A stretch of DNA of 64,000 bases from Streptomyces eurocidicus (GCF_002891295.1 NZ_LGUI01000004.1:310001-374000); one strand, 5' to 3'; shown: positions 34,763 to 43,767, counted from the stretch's first letter. The notes: generated by a model from the sequence alone, not told the origin. Program-made: numbers and translations.

Positions 34763-36055
34763 CTACTTCTTCTTGACGAACGTGGCCCAGTCCGGGGACT
34801 GGGCCGGGTCCAGCCCGCGCAGCTTCGCCAGCACCTTCGGATCCTGCTCGTCGAGCCAGTCCGCGAGCTGCTTGAAGGACACGCAGCGCACGCCGTCCCG
34901 CTTGCACACCGACTTCATGACGTCCTCGATGGCCTTCATATAGATGCCACCGTTCCAGTCCTCGAAGTGGTTACCGATGAACAGTGGTGCCCGGCTGCCG
35001 TTGTAGGCGCGCTCGAAGCCGTTCAGATAGCCGTCCCGCGTCAGCTTCCGCCACTCCGCGTACTTCTTCGGATCGCCCTTGGTGTTGTCACCGGACTGGT
35101 TGTAGAGGAAGTTGAAGTCCATCGACAGGACCTGCTTCTCGCTCTTCGGGTACGGCAGCAGCTGCAGCGGGAAATTCCAGACGCCGTTGATCTGGGACGG
35201 CCAGATCTGGAAGTCGCCGGGCGAGCTCGCGTCGTACCGCCAGCCGAAGGACTTCGCCACCGGTATGAGGTTCTTCTGCCCCTCCAGACACGGGGCGCGC
35301 CCGCCGACCAGCTCCTTCTTGTAGTCGAAGGGCAGCGGCGGCAGGTCCGTGTAGCCGGTGTTCGTCTTCCAGTTCTGCACGAAGGAATACGACTGCTCGA
35401 TCTCGCTCTTCCACTCCGCCGCGCTCCAGTCGCCGCCGCCCTTGGCGCCGCAGAAGTGGCCGTTGAAGTGGGTGCCGATCTCGTTCCCGTCCAGCCAGGC
35501 ACCGCGCAACTGCTGAAGGGTGTCCTTGATGTGCGGATCCGTCGCATAGGAGATCGCCGACTCGCCGGGCTTGTGCTGCGGCGGCTTGTACAGCGTCGCC
35601 TTCGACTTCGGCAGCAGATAGGTGCCGGTGAGGAAGAACGTCATCCGGGCGTCGTTCTGCTTGGCGACCTCGCGGAAATGCGAGAAGAGGTGGTCGTCGC
35701 CCTCCAGCGCGCCGTCCCAGGAGAAGACCACGAACTGCGGCGGCTTCTCGCCGGGCTTCAGCCTCTCCGGCTTCGGCTGCTTGGGCTGCGGCCCGGTGTA
35801 GGACGTCGAACCGTCGCCGAGCACCCGGACCTTGCCGTCCCACTTCTCCTCGGGCTTCTTGCTCGCCGTCGGTTCCTCGTCGGGCTCGGTCTCGGGAGCG
35901 TTCTTCGCCTTGCCCTTCGGCTGGGCGGACGCCGAGGCGTCGCCCTTGGCGTCGGTCTCCCCACCGCTGCCGCAGGCGGTCAGCCCGAGCCCCAGGGCGG
36001 CCACGGCGCCCACGGTGACCAGAGCCGTCGCGCCGCGTACGGTCCTTTTCGACAA
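34763..36055 (-). CDS. Polysaccharide deacetylase-like lipoprotein
   Basis: Exported lipoprotein of about 430 residues. A basic N-terminus, a hydrophobic stretch and the lipobox LTAC give a type II signal. A charged linker of about 70 residues follows. The catalytic-like domain starts QFVVFSWDGALEGDD and contains MTFFLTG and GNEIGTHFNGHF, where H-x3-H matches the NodB metal motif. The first motif is WDG rather than TFDD, so activity is less certain. TTG 36055 is chosen because AGGGGG lies 7 bases upstream; an upstream TTG at 36076 would run through two operator-like palindromes. It faces the penicillin-binding protein gene and may remodel cell-wall glycans. Confidence 0.78.
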   Translation of the reverse strand: MSKRTVRGATALVTVGAVAALGLGLTACGSGGETDAKGDASASAQPKGKAKNAPETEPDEEPTASKKPEEKWDGKVRVLGDGSTSYTGPQPKQPKPERLKPGEKPPQFVVFSWDGALEGDDHLFSHFREVAKQNDARMTFFLTGTYLLPKSKATLYKPPQHKPGESAISYATDPHIKDTLQQLRGAWLDGNEIGTHFNGHFCGAKGGGDWSAAEWKSEIEQSYSFVQNWKTNTGYTDLPPLPFDYKKELVGGRAPCLEGQKNLIPVAKSFGWRYDASSPGDFQIWPSQINGVWNFPLQLLPYPKSEKQVLSMDFNFLYNQSGDNTKGDPKKYAEWRKLTRDGYLNGFERAYNGSRAPLFIGNHFEDWNGGIYMKAIEDVMKSVCKRDGVRCVSFKQLADWLDEQDPKVLAKLRGLDPAQSPDWATFVKKK

Positions 36056-36066
36056 CTTCTTACCCC

Positions 36067-36096
36067 CTGGCGCCAAAACAGATGTTCTGGCGCCAG
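36067..36096. promoter_or_regulatory. Two palindromic boxes 20 bp apart
   Basis: TGGCGCCA occurs twice (36068-36075 and 36088-36095) with a 20-base period, two helical turns, directly upstream of the lipoprotein start. The spacing suits cooperative binding of a dimeric regulator. The first box is adjacent to the ribosome site. Confidence 0.55.
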
Positions 36097-36113
36097 TATC
36101 ACAGGTCGTACTG

Positions 36114-36857
36114 TCAGACCCGTAGCGCCGGGTGGTCCGCGACCACGGTGCACGACCCCGGGGCGATCTCGGTGAAGCCCGCGTCCCGGACCACCGGCAG
36201 ACCGCTCGTCGTCAGCCCCGCCCAGCGCGCCGGGTCGGCCGTCCGCACCGACAGCGCGAAACCGGACGCCAGCCAGGCCCGCCGGGCCGCCTCGTCCAGC
36301 CCCCACCACGCGAGCTGCGCGCCGTGTCCCGCCTGCGCCATGGTCTTGCCGGCCGACATCTCCAGCTCCGGGTTGAGCCACAGCACCGGGCCGGCCCCGG
36401 CCGGCAGCGGGGCCGGGGGCTCCGGGTCGGCCAGGTCCGTGCCCGACACCTGGAGCTTCACCAGCTCCTTGGGCCAGCCGTCGAGCGGTACGGGCGGGAA
36501 GACCCGCACCTCGGCCCGCTCGCCCGTGACCGTGATGCCCGGCAGCGCCGACGCCTTGCGCCACTCCGCGCCCCGCGCCCGCCGCACGACCTTCCGGATC
36601 CGGGCGTCCTGCCAGTCCCGGACCGCCCGCGCCCACTCGCCGTCCACGCCGTCGCCGCCGGTGGCCGCGCGCTCGTCGGCCAGCAGCGTGAGCACCGCGC
36701 GCGCCGCCGTCTCCAGGGCGTCCGTACGGGCCGGCGGCGCGTCCTTCTCGATCCGGACCACGAGCGGCAGCACGAACTGCGGCGCCTCGTCGCGGGGGTC
36801 GTCCTCCGGAGCTGTCGAGGGGCTGCCGGTCTCGGTGCGGGTGTCAGGGCTGGTCAC
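36114..36857 (-). CDS. Peptidyl-tRNA hydrolase family protein, PTH2 type
   Basis: 247-residue protein whose C-terminal half carries the PTH2 signature GKTMAQAGHGAQLAW, with Lys and the Gln/His cluster of the active site, followed by GFTEIAPGSCTVVADHPA. The N-terminal 120 residues are an additional helical, Arg-rich part (RAVRDWQDARIRKVVRRARG) that is not part of PTH2. GTG 36857 follows TGGGGG. In Streptomyces the main enzyme is the Pth1 type, so this is a second, actinobacterial paralogue, perhaps acting on modified or nonstandard peptidyl-RNA. Confidence 0.85.
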   Translation of the reverse strand: MTSPDTRTETGSPSTAPEDDPRDEAPQFVLPLVVRIEKDAPPARTDALETAARAVLTLLADERAATGGDGVDGEWARAVRDWQDARIRKVVRRARGAEWRKASALPGITVTGERAEVRVFPPVPLDGWPKELVKLQVSGTDLADPEPPAPLPAGAGPVLWLNPELEMSAGKTMAQAGHGAQLAWWGLDEAARRAWLASGFALSVRTADPARWAGLTTSGLPVVRDAGFTEIAPGSCTVVADHPALRV

Positions 36858-37022
36858 GCCCCCAGTCTGCCAGCCGCCCCGGGAACGGACCGCCCCGGCC
36901 GGACGGCCGGGGCGGGGAGGGCGCGCGTGAGGAGGGCGCGGGGGGTGGGCGATGATGGCGGAACGCCGACGGACACGGACGGCCGCGCACGGACGCGTGG
37001 CCCCGCGAGGGACGGAGACGAC

Positions 37023-37175
37023 ATGGAACGTACGGACGGAAGCCCCGCCGCCGCGGCCCTCGCGGACTGCGTGCACTGCGGCGAGCCCACGGAGTACCCC
37101 GCCGAGCGGCCCGGCCTGACGCTCTGCCCCGTCTGCGAGTGGCAGGAGGCCCAGCGCACGGCCTGCTCCGGCTGA
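37023..37175 (+). CDS. Small zinc-ribbon protein, 50 residues
   Basis: A short reading frame starting ATG 37023 after GAGGGACGGAG. It contains CVHCGEP and, 16 residues on, LCPVCEWQEAQ: two CxxC pairs typical of a zinc ribbon. No other domain is present. The strong ribosome site and the two Cys pairs argue that it is real. The function is unknown. It is divergent from the PTH2-type gene and convergent with the deacetylase gene. Confidence 0.78.
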   Translation: MERTDGSPAAAALADCVHCGEPTEYPAERPGLTLCPVCEWQEAQRTACSG

Positions 37176-37215
37176 CGGGGCGTCGCGCCCGGTACCGTTT
37201 GGTCCCGCCCGGGGC

Positions 37216-38085
37216 TCAGCCCCCGGCGATCAGATCCGAGACCCGCACGAACTCGTAGCCCCGCGCCCGCAGCTCGGGCACGATCCGCCGCACCGCCTCG
37301 TCCGTGGTGGGCGCCGCGCTGCGCGTGCAGTGCATCACCACCACCGAGCCGGGCTTCACCTGCGTCAGCACCTGGTCCGCCACCGGCCCGGCCTTCTTGG
37401 CGAAGGCGTCACCGCTGATCACGTCCCACTGCACGGCCGTCACCTTCGCGGGTGCGACGGCGCGCAGCGCGGCGTCGTCGTAGCACCCGCCGGGGAAGCG
37501 GAAGTACGGGACGGTGCGCCGCACCCCCGCCTTGCGGAAGGCGGCGGACGCGCGTTCCACGTCGGCCCGGGCGCCGTCGCGGGGGACGGCCGGCAGCCCG
37601 TAGCAGGGGGTGGAGAAGGCGTGGTGGCTGTACGAGTGGTTCGCGACCTCGAAGAGGGCGTCGCCACCGATGGACCGGGCCTGGTCGGGGTACTGCTCGG
37701 CCCATCTGCCGGTCATGAAGACCGTGGCGGGCACCTTGAGCCGCCGCAGCGTCGTGATCAGCTCGGGGTTGTCGAACGGCTCCCCGCGCGCGGCCCGCGG
37801 CCCCTCGTCCGAGGTCATGTCGGCGTCGAAGGTCAGCGCGACGCGCTTGGCGCCGCGTTTCCCGTGGAAGAACACGGGCGCCCGGCCGTCGGCCCCCACG
37901 GGCAGGGTGGGCGCGGGGGACGCCTCGGGGGAGGCGGCGGGAGTGGGGCGCGCGGCGGTGGCGGAGGCCGGGGCGCTCGGGGCGGCGGTGGACTTCCCGG
38001 AACCGCCGCCTCCGCCACAGGCGGAGAGGGCGGCGCAGAGGGCGAGGGCGGCGAACGACCGGACGGTACGGATCGGTGAGTGCAC
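37216..38085 (-). CDS. Polysaccharide deacetylase family lipoprotein
   Basis: Exported NodB-type carbohydrate esterase, 289 residues. The signal ends in a lipobox, LSAC, followed by a Gly/Ser/Ala/Pro-rich linker of about 50 residues. Motif 1 is ALTFDADM with the catalytic Asp pair, motif 2 is VANHSYSHH with the zinc His residues, motif 3 is YFRFPGGCYD, and the C-terminal motif is GSVVVMHC. All residues needed for metal-dependent de-N-acetylation are present, unlike the lipoprotein at 34763. GTG 38085 is the start. It is likely anchored outside the membrane and acts on peptidoglycan or another glycan. Confidence 0.93.
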   Translation of the reverse strand: MHSPIRTVRSFAALALCAALSACGGGGGSGKSTAAPSAPASATAARPTPAASPEASPAPTLPVGADGRAPVFFHGKRGAKRVALTFDADMTSDEGPRAARGEPFDNPELITTLRRLKVPATVFMTGRWAEQYPDQARSIGGDALFEVANHSYSHHAFSTPCYGLPAVPRDGARADVERASAAFRKAGVRRTVPYFRFPGGCYDDAALRAVAPAKVTAVQWDVISGDAFAKKAGPVADQVLTQVKPGSVVVMHCTRSAAPTTDEAVRRIVPELRARGYEFVRVSDLIAGG

Positions 38086-38141
38086 CGCAGCACTCTATGA
38101 CCGGACGGGCCGGTGTCCGACGGGGCCGCCGGGTGCGGGTG

Positions 38142-38250
38142 GGTGCCGCTGCGCGGGGCTTTTCCCCTACCCGCCCCTTCCCGTAACCGGGGCTCCGCCC
38201 CGGACCCCGGTCCTCAAACGCCGGACGGGCTGAAATTCAGCCCGTCCAGC
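38142..38250. repeat. Dispersed intergenic element with hairpins
   Basis: This region between the deacetylase start and the hydrolase stop holds an exact inverted copy of 10410-10435, a CCGGGGC/GCCCCGG hairpin and a CGGACGGGCTGAA / TTCAGCCCGTCC hairpin resembling 21544-21594. The second hairpin probably terminates the 38282 gene. Confidence 0.75.
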
Positions 38251-38281
38251 CACCGCCGGGAGACGCCCCGGCCAAAGACGT

Positions 38282-39877
38282 TCAGGCCCCCACCGCCGCC
38301 GCTGCCACCGCCCCCGACGGCGCCGGTTCCGCGCGCCCCGCGCAGGAGGCGTGCCGGTCCGGGAGGGCCCCGGTCAGCAGATACCGCTCCGTGTGGGCGT
38401 TGACACAGGCGTTGGCCCCGAAGGCGATGCCGTGGGTGCCCGCGTCCCGCTCGGTCACCAGCGCCGAGCCGGGCAGTCTGCGCTGGAGCTCCAGCGCGCC
38501 CGGGTACGGCGTCGCGGCGTCCCGTTCGGCGGCGAGCACGAGCGTGCGGGGCAGGGCGCTGGCCGGGGCGCCGACGTCGACCGGTCGCTGCCGCGGCCCC
38601 TTCCAGAAGGCGCAGGGCAGGTTCATCCAGGCGTTCTCCCAGGTCTCGAAGGGCGCCCGGCGGGCGAGGCGGGTGTTGTCCCGGTCCCAGACCCGCCAGG
38701 AGCGCGGCCAGGGGGCGTCGTTGCACTCCACGGCGGTGTAGACGGCGTTGGAGTTCTCCTCGGAGCGGGCCGACGCCGGGTCGGGCATGGCGAGCGCGCG
38801 CAGCGCCTTGTCGTCGCCGCGCAGATACGCGGACAGGGCGTTCGCGCTGCGCGCCCAGGCGCTGTCCGCGTAGCCGACCTGGAGGAGGGCGGACTGGAGC
38901 TGCCCCGGGCCGAGCTTCCCGCCGACGGGCCGGCGGGCCAGCCGCCGGCTCGCCCGGTCGTAGGAGTGCCCGACGCCTTCCGCGGTGCGGCCCAGGTGGT
39001 AGACGTCGTCGTGCCGGGCCACCCAGCGGCGCCAGTCGCCCCAGCGGACTTCGAAGGCCGCGGACTGGTCGAGGTTGCTGCGGTACCAGATCTTGCCGGG
39101 TGAGGGGTTGACGACGCTGTCGAAGACCATGCGGCGCACGTGCCCGGGGAACAGCGTGGCGTAGAGGGCCCCGAAGTAGGTGCCGTAGGACGCGCCCATG
39201 TACGTGAGGCGCTTCTGGCCGAGGGCCGCGCGCAGCACCTCCAGGTCGCGGGCGTTGTTCAGGCTGGTGAAGTGCCGCAGGTCCCGCCCGCCCCGCTGGG
39301 CGCAGCCCCGCGCGTACTCCTTCGCCTGGGCGATCCGGCGCGCCTTGTACGCCTCGGAGGGGTGTTGCGGCGCCCGGCTCGGGGCCTTGACGAAGCGCGC
39401 CGGGTCCACGCAGGACAGCGGGGCCGAGCGGCCCACGCCCCGGGGCGCGTAGCCGACGAAGTCGTAGGCCCTGCCCGCGGCCCGCCACTGGCCGATGCCG
39501 GCGAGCACCGGGAAGAACATCCCCGAGCCGCCCGGCCCGCCGGGGTTGTAGACGAGCGCGCCCTGGTGTTCGGCGCGGGTGCCGGTGGCCCGGGCGCGGC
39601 TGACGGTGAGTCCGATGTGCTTGCCGTGCGGCCGGGCGTAGTCCAGCGGTACGGAGACGGTGCCGCACTGGACGGTCGCGGGCAGCCCTTCCGCGGCCGG
39701 GCACGGGCCGTAGCGGATGCGTTCGACGGCGGCCTGGTGGACGGCGGTGACCACGCCACGGGCCTCGGCGCGGGTGCCGCCCGGTGGCGAGGGGTCCTCC
39801 AGGGCCCCGGCCGGCGCCGTGGTGACCGCGGTGAGGACCAGGGATCCGAGGGCTCCGTACAGGGCTGCTGCTCTCAC
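38282..39877 (-). CDS. Secreted alpha/beta hydrolase, tripeptidyl aminopeptidase-like
   Basis: Exported serine hydrolase of about 531 residues, of the SlpD/SlpE/tripeptidyl aminopeptidase group. A hydrophobic signal (AALYGALGSLVLTAVTTAPAGA) is followed by VPLDYARPHGKHIGLTVSR. GALVYNPGGPGGSG is the oxyanion block, the nucleophile Ser is in MGASYGTYFGA, the Asp in AERDAATPYPGA and the His in GTHGIAFG. GTG 39877 is preferred over ATG 39886 because GAAGGG is directly against the ATG but 7 bases before the GTG. It is monocistronic. Likely extracellular cleavage of N-terminal peptides. Confidence 0.9.
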   Translation of the reverse strand: MRAAALYGALGSLVLTAVTTAPAGALEDPSPPGGTRAEARGVVTAVHQAAVERIRYGPCPAAEGLPATVQCGTVSVPLDYARPHGKHIGLTVSRARATGTRAEHQGALVYNPGGPGGSGMFFPVLAGIGQWRAAGRAYDFVGYAPRGVGRSAPLSCVDPARFVKAPSRAPQHPSEAYKARRIAQAKEYARGCAQRGGRDLRHFTSLNNARDLEVLRAALGQKRLTYMGASYGTYFGALYATLFPGHVRRMVFDSVVNPSPGKIWYRSNLDQSAAFEVRWGDWRRWVARHDDVYHLGRTAEGVGHSYDRASRRLARRPVGGKLGPGQLQSALLQVGYADSAWARSANALSAYLRGDDKALRALAMPDPASARSEENSNAVYTAVECNDAPWPRSWRVWDRDNTRLARRAPFETWENAWMNLPCAFWKGPRQRPVDVGAPASALPRTLVLAAERDAATPYPGALELQRRLPGSALVTERDAGTHGIAFGANACVNAHTERYLLTGALPDRHASCAGRAEPAPSGAVAAAAVGA

Positions 39878-40049
39878 ACCGGCCATCCCTTCTCGTCTTA
39901 TCTGACAAAAGGGATAATTGGTGGGGTTGTTGACGAAGTAAAGCACCGAGGCTCGTGTCGGTCGCAAAGGGCTCGATCGGGCCCGAATCAGGTCTGAGGG
40001 GCCACCGAGCAGCGGCCGAAGGCCCCGCACCGGGCCCCGGACCGGCCCG

Positions 40050-40838
40050 TCAGGGGTGGTGCTCGCGCAGCCGGGCGCAGAGTGCGGCGCGCAGTTCGGG
40101 GTCGGCGAGGGCCTTGCGGCCGCGCACGGCCAGCGCGGCCAGGAAGCCCGCGTCGTCGGAGCCGGCCCCGGATCCGGCCCCGGAGCCGACGCGGTCCAGG
40201 AGCTCCTGCCCGGCGACCGACGCCCAGGGCGTGTAGGGGTGGATCTCGATCCGGGCGATCAGCAGGCACGCCGACGTCAGCAGCAGCGGCAGCGCGAACC
40301 ACGCCGCCGCCTCGCCCCGGTGGGTCTCGGGCGGCACCATCAGGACGGCGGCCGCCCCGGTCAGCACCACCAGGCCGCAGGCCGCGCGCACCTGACGGAC
40401 GGCGGCCGTCACGTTCGTACGGGCCGGGTCGGGCACCGCGAGCCCGGCCTCGACCAGCCGGTCGGCCAGCGCCCGTACGGCGTCGGCGGCGGCGTGCGCG
40501 GCCCGCACGGCGGGCACCGGGGACTGCCCGTCCGGCCCGATGGCGGTGATCAGCGAGCGCTCCAGCTCGTCCCGCCCGACCGGGTCGACGACCGTGGCCC
40601 AGCCGGTGCGCGCGAGCAGCACCCGTCGCTCCCGGCCCATCCTGACCAGCGTGAGGTCGGTGACCCGGTGCGGGCCGCCGGCCAGGAACGCGGCCTCGTA
40701 GAGGCTCAGTCCATGCGCCCGGTCACCGGCCCCGGCGCGCTCCGGGGACACCTCGGCGGCCGCGGCGGCCGCGAGGCAGAGGCGTCCGCAGGTGAGGATC
40801 GCCGCACCCCAGGCGATCACCAGGAAGAGGACCCACAT
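40050..40838 (-). CDS. TIGR04222 domain membrane protein
   Basis: 262-residue protein of an uncharacterised actinobacterial membrane family. It has an N-terminal membrane segment (WVLFLVIAWGAAILTCG), the block GLSLYEAAFLAGGPHRVTDLTLVRM that defines TIGR04222, and two more hydrophobic stretches (ACGLVVLTGAAAVLMV, AAWFALPLLLTSACLLIA). A Gly/Ser linker precedes a basic C-terminal tail with RGRKALADPELRAAL. No enzymatic motif is seen. The gene is 109 bases downstream of hemE on the same strand. Confidence 0.85.
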   Translation of the reverse strand: MWVLFLVIAWGAAILTCGRLCLAAAAAAEVSPERAGAGDRAHGLSLYEAAFLAGGPHRVTDLTLVRMGRERRVLLARTGWATVVDPVGRDELERSLITAIGPDGQSPVPAVRAAHAAADAVRALADRLVEAGLAVPDPARTNVTAAVRQVRAACGLVVLTGAAAVLMVPPETHRGEAAAWFALPLLLTSACLLIARIEIHPYTPWASVAGQELLDRVGSGAGSGAGSDDAGFLAALAVRGRKALADPELRAALCARLREHHP

Positions 40839-40947
40839 GACGGCTTTCTAGCCGACGGCCGGGGACTCCGCCATGGTTCGCGCAGGGTTCGCCCCGCCGT
40901 ACGGACCCGGGTCGCGGGCCCGTACGGCGCGGTCGCGGGGCCTCGGG

Positions 40948-42021
40948 TCAGCGCGCGGTGTGCTCGTGGACGTACTCCACCAGGCGGGTGAGGGCGTCCG
41001 GGTCCGTGCTGGGCAGCACGCCGTGGCCGAGGTTGAAGATGTGGCCCGGCAGGTCCGCGGCGGCGTCCAGCACCTCCTGGGCCTTGGTCTCCACGGCCTC
41101 GCGGCCCGCGAAGAGGACCGCCGGGTCGAGGTTGCCCTGGAGCGCCTTGCCGGGGCCGACGCGGCGGACGGCCTCGTCCATCGGGATCCGCCAGTCGACG
41201 CCCACGACGTCCGCGCCGGCCTCGCCCATCAGGCCGAGCAGCTCGCCCGTACCCACGCCGAAGTGGATGCGGGGCACGCCGTGGCCGGCGACGGCGTCGA
41301 AGACCTTCGTGGAGGCGGGCATGACGGAGCGCCGGTAGTCCGCCGGGGCGAGCGCGCCGACCCAGGAGTCGAAGAGCTGCACGGCGGAGGCGCCGGCCTC
41401 GATCTGGATCTTCAGGAAGGCGGCGGTGATGTCCGCGAGCCGGTCCAGGAGGTCGGCCCAGAGCTCGGGGTCGCCGTACATCAGCGCCTTGGTGTGCTCG
41501 TGGTTGCGCGACGGGCCGCCCTCGACCAGGTAGCTGGCGAGGGTGAAGGGCGCGCCGGCGAAGCCGATGAGCGGGGTGGCGCCGAGCTCGGCGGTGAGCA
41601 GGCCGATGGCCTCGGTGACGTACGGGACGTCGGACGGGTCCAGCGGGCGCAGCCGGTCGAGGTCCGCGCGGGTGCGGATGGGCTGGGCGACAACGGGGCC
41701 GACGCCGGGCTTGATGTCCAGGTCGATGCCGATGGCCTTCAGGGGCACGACGATGTCGCTGAAGAAGATCGCGGCGTCGACGTTGTGGCGGCGGACCGGC
41801 TGGAGGGTGATCTCCGTGACCAGGTCGGGACGCATGCAGGACTCGAGCATCGGGATGCCCTCGCGGACCTTGCGGTACTCGGGCAGCGAGCGGCCCGCCT
41901 GGCGCATGAACCACACGGGCGTGTGCGGCACGGGCTCGCGCCGGCACGCCCGCAGGAACGCCGAGTCGTGTGCCGCGGTGCGGCCGGTCTGCTGCTGGCT
42001 GGGCTCCGTACGCTCACTCAT
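40948..42021 (-). CDS. hemE: Uroporphyrinogen decarboxylase
   Basis: Decarboxylates uroporphyrinogen III to coproporphyrinogen III, the HemG substrate. 357 residues. PVWFMRQAGRSLPEYR near residue 37 is the family signature with the catalytic Arg pair. DAAIFFSDIVVPLKAIG holds the catalytic Asp. GFAGAPFTLASY and HFGVGTGELLGLM follow the normal order. The C-terminus has FNLGHGVLPSTDP. It is separated from hemG-hemQ by 17 kb, as I recall for Streptomyces. It is divergent from the DUF3000 gene. Confidence 0.96.
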   Translation of the reverse strand: MSERTEPSQQQTGRTAAHDSAFLRACRREPVPHTPVWFMRQAGRSLPEYRKVREGIPMLESCMRPDLVTEITLQPVRRHNVDAAIFFSDIVVPLKAIGIDLDIKPGVGPVVAQPIRTRADLDRLRPLDPSDVPYVTEAIGLLTAELGATPLIGFAGAPFTLASYLVEGGPSRNHEHTKALMYGDPELWADLLDRLADITAAFLKIQIEAGASAVQLFDSWVGALAPADYRRSVMPASTKVFDAVAGHGVPRIHFGVGTGELLGLMGEAGADVVGVDWRIPMDEAVRRVGPGKALQGNLDPAVLFAGREAVETKAQEVLDAAADLPGHIFNLGHGVLPSTDPDALTRLVEYVHEHTAR

Positions 42022-42112
42022 GTCCCAAATCTTCGCACGGGCCGAACGAGTGACCCGCCCATGTGGGTGTCCCTACCCGGAACAGGGCGTCCTTCCGCCT
42101 AGTCTTCCGGGC

Positions 42113-42676
42113 ATGGCTGCGGCGCAGGGACACCTCTCGGAAGGTCCGGACGACGCGGATGGGGAGGGCTCCCCGTCCGTCTTCCGGCAGGCGGTCGCCG
42201 GTTTGCAAGGGGTGCGTCTGCGGCCCGAGATCGAGCTGGACGCGACGCCACCGCCCCAGCGGCTGGCGCCCTTCTCGTACGCCCTGGAGGCCGCCGTCGT
42301 CGTGGACGACGAGGAGCTGGCGGACGGGCGGCTGATCCTGCTGCACGACCCGGCGGGGCACGAGGCGTGGGGCGGTACGTTCCGGCTGGTGACGCTGGTC
42401 CACGCCGATCTGGAGCCGGAGATGGCGGCGGACCCGCTGCTTCCGGAGGTGTGCTGGTCGTGGCTGACGGGCGCGCTGGAGGCCCGGCGGGTGCCCTACG
42501 GGGCCCCGAGCGGCACGGTGACCCGGGCGAGTTCGCACTACTTCGGCGGGCTGCGGGAGCGGGAGCCGTCGACGCGGATCGAGATCCGGGCCTCGTGGTC
42601 GCCGGTGGAGCCGGCGGGCGCCGGGGCGGCGGCACCGGCGGCCCGGGCGGCCCGCTGGGCGCGGCGGGCCCGGTGA
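42113..42676 (+). CDS. DUF3000 protein, probably frameshifted near its C-terminus
   Basis: Conserved actinobacterial protein of unknown function. The frame as written gives 187 residues with FSYALEAAVVVDDEEL, AWGGTFRLVTLVHADLEPEM and CWSWLTGALEAR, then falls into low complexity after EIRASWSPVEP. In the +1 frame, from about 42715 to the TGA at 42876-42878, a protein-like segment reads VPDTAAHLAAWCDLLCQIAGLPP and ends VVTLPQRRDPQSR. That is what I recall as the family C-terminus, so a one-base error or mutation near 42610-42700 is likely. TAGTCT 7 bases before the ATG and no ribosome site suggest a leaderless mRNA. Confidence 0.75.
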   Translation: MAAAQGHLSEGPDDADGEGSPSVFRQAVAGLQGVRLRPEIELDATPPPQRLAPFSYALEAAVVVDDEELADGRLILLHDPAGHEAWGGTFRLVTLVHADLEPEMAADPLLPEVCWSWLTGALEARRVPYGAPSGTVTRASSHYFGGLREREPSTRIEIRASWSPVEPAGAGAAAPAARAARWARRAR

Positions 42677-42878
42677 GCCTCGCGGGCGCCGGGAAGCAGG
42701 GCGCGGCGCGGCCGGGGCGGGCGACCCGGCGGCGCCCGGGGCGGGGGTTCCCGACACGGCCGCGCACCTCGCGGCCTGGTGCGACCTGCTCTGTCAGATC
42801 GCTGGGCTGCCGCCGGGCGGGGCGCCGGAGGCGGGCGTGGTGACGCTTCCTCAGCGGCGCGATCCGCAGAGTCGTTGA

Positions 42879-43043
42879 TCGATCAACCGTCCTAATTGCC
42901 CGAATTGTTACTCATCAATTCGTGATCTTCCCCTAAAGCCGGGACGCTTCGCTGCCGAAGAGGCTTGTGACCCTTCCCATACGGATCGCCCCGGCTTACC
43001 CCCAAAGTCGGCACCGTCCCCCGCCACTCCCCCTGGAGGCTTG
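42879..43043. promoter_or_regulatory. AT-richer promoter region upstream of the LuxR regulator
   Basis: This stretch has markedly lower GC than its surroundings between 42875 and 42945, including TGATCGATCA and a run around CAATTCGTGATC. No gene is seen. It probably contains the promoter of the 43044 gene; no clear -35/-10 pair was assigned. Confidence 0.45.
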
Positions 43044-43706
43044 GTGTCCGTTCTCCTCGAGCAACCTGCGAGCCTCGCCTACCGCCCGAACAAACCGACG
43101 GCCATGGTCGTCGTCGCCGACCCCCGCGTCCGCTCCACCGTCACCCGCCACCTGTGGGCGCTCGGCGTGCGAGATGTGATCGAGGCGTCGTCCATCGCGG
43201 AGGCCCGCCCCCGCGTCGGCAACCCGCGCGACATCTGCGTGGCCGACGTCCACCTTCCCGACGGGTCCGGGCTCACCCTGCTCTCCGAGACCCGCGCGGC
43301 GGGCTGGCCGAACGGCCTGGCCCTGTCCGCCGCCGACGACATCGGCGCGGTGCGCAACGCCCTCGCGGGCGGCGTCAAAGGCTATGTCGTCACCGGCACC
43401 CGGACCAATCTCGGCCTGCCCGGCCGGCCCGGCTCCGCGCCCATCGGCTCGGCCGCCGCGGCCCGGATGCACCGCCGCCCGCCCGGCGCCCCCGGCCACC
43501 CGGGGGGCTACCGCGAGCTGTCCGGCCGTGAGGTCGAGGTGCTGCGGCTGGTGGCGGAGGGCCAGTCCAACAAGGCCATCGGCGTCTCGATGGGACTGTC
43601 CGCGCTCACCGTCAAGAGCCACCTCGCCCGGATCGCGCGCAAGCTCGGCACCGGCGACCGGGCCGGCATGGTCGCCGTGGCCCTGCGCACCGGCATCATC
43701 CACTGA
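43044..43706 (+). CDS. LuxR-type response regulator, orphan
   Basis: 220-residue regulator. The N-terminal receiver-like domain has VVVADPRVRS, the probable phospho-Asp in CVADVHLPDG and the Lys in GGVKGYVV. It has only one Asp at the acidic pocket position, so phosphorylation may be atypical. The C-terminal LuxR domain is LSGREVEVLRLVAEGQSNKAIGVSMGLSALTVKSHL. GTG 43044 is 4 bases after GGAGG. No kinase gene is adjacent. It is followed by a strong hairpin and then ribonuclease D. Confidence 0.87.
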   Translation: MSVLLEQPASLAYRPNKPTAMVVVADPRVRSTVTRHLWALGVRDVIEASSIAEARPRVGNPRDICVADVHLPDGSGLTLLSETRAAGWPNGLALSAADDIGAVRNALAGGVKGYVVTGTRTNLGLPGRPGSAPIGSAAAARMHRRPPGAPGHPGGYRELSGREVEVLRLVAEGQSNKAIGVSMGLSALTVKSHLARIARKLGTGDRAGMVAVALRTGIIH

Positions 43707-43767
43707 CCGCTCCCGGCGGGCACGGCGGGGCCGATCGGGTCCCGGAACGCCCGCCGCACGACACCAC

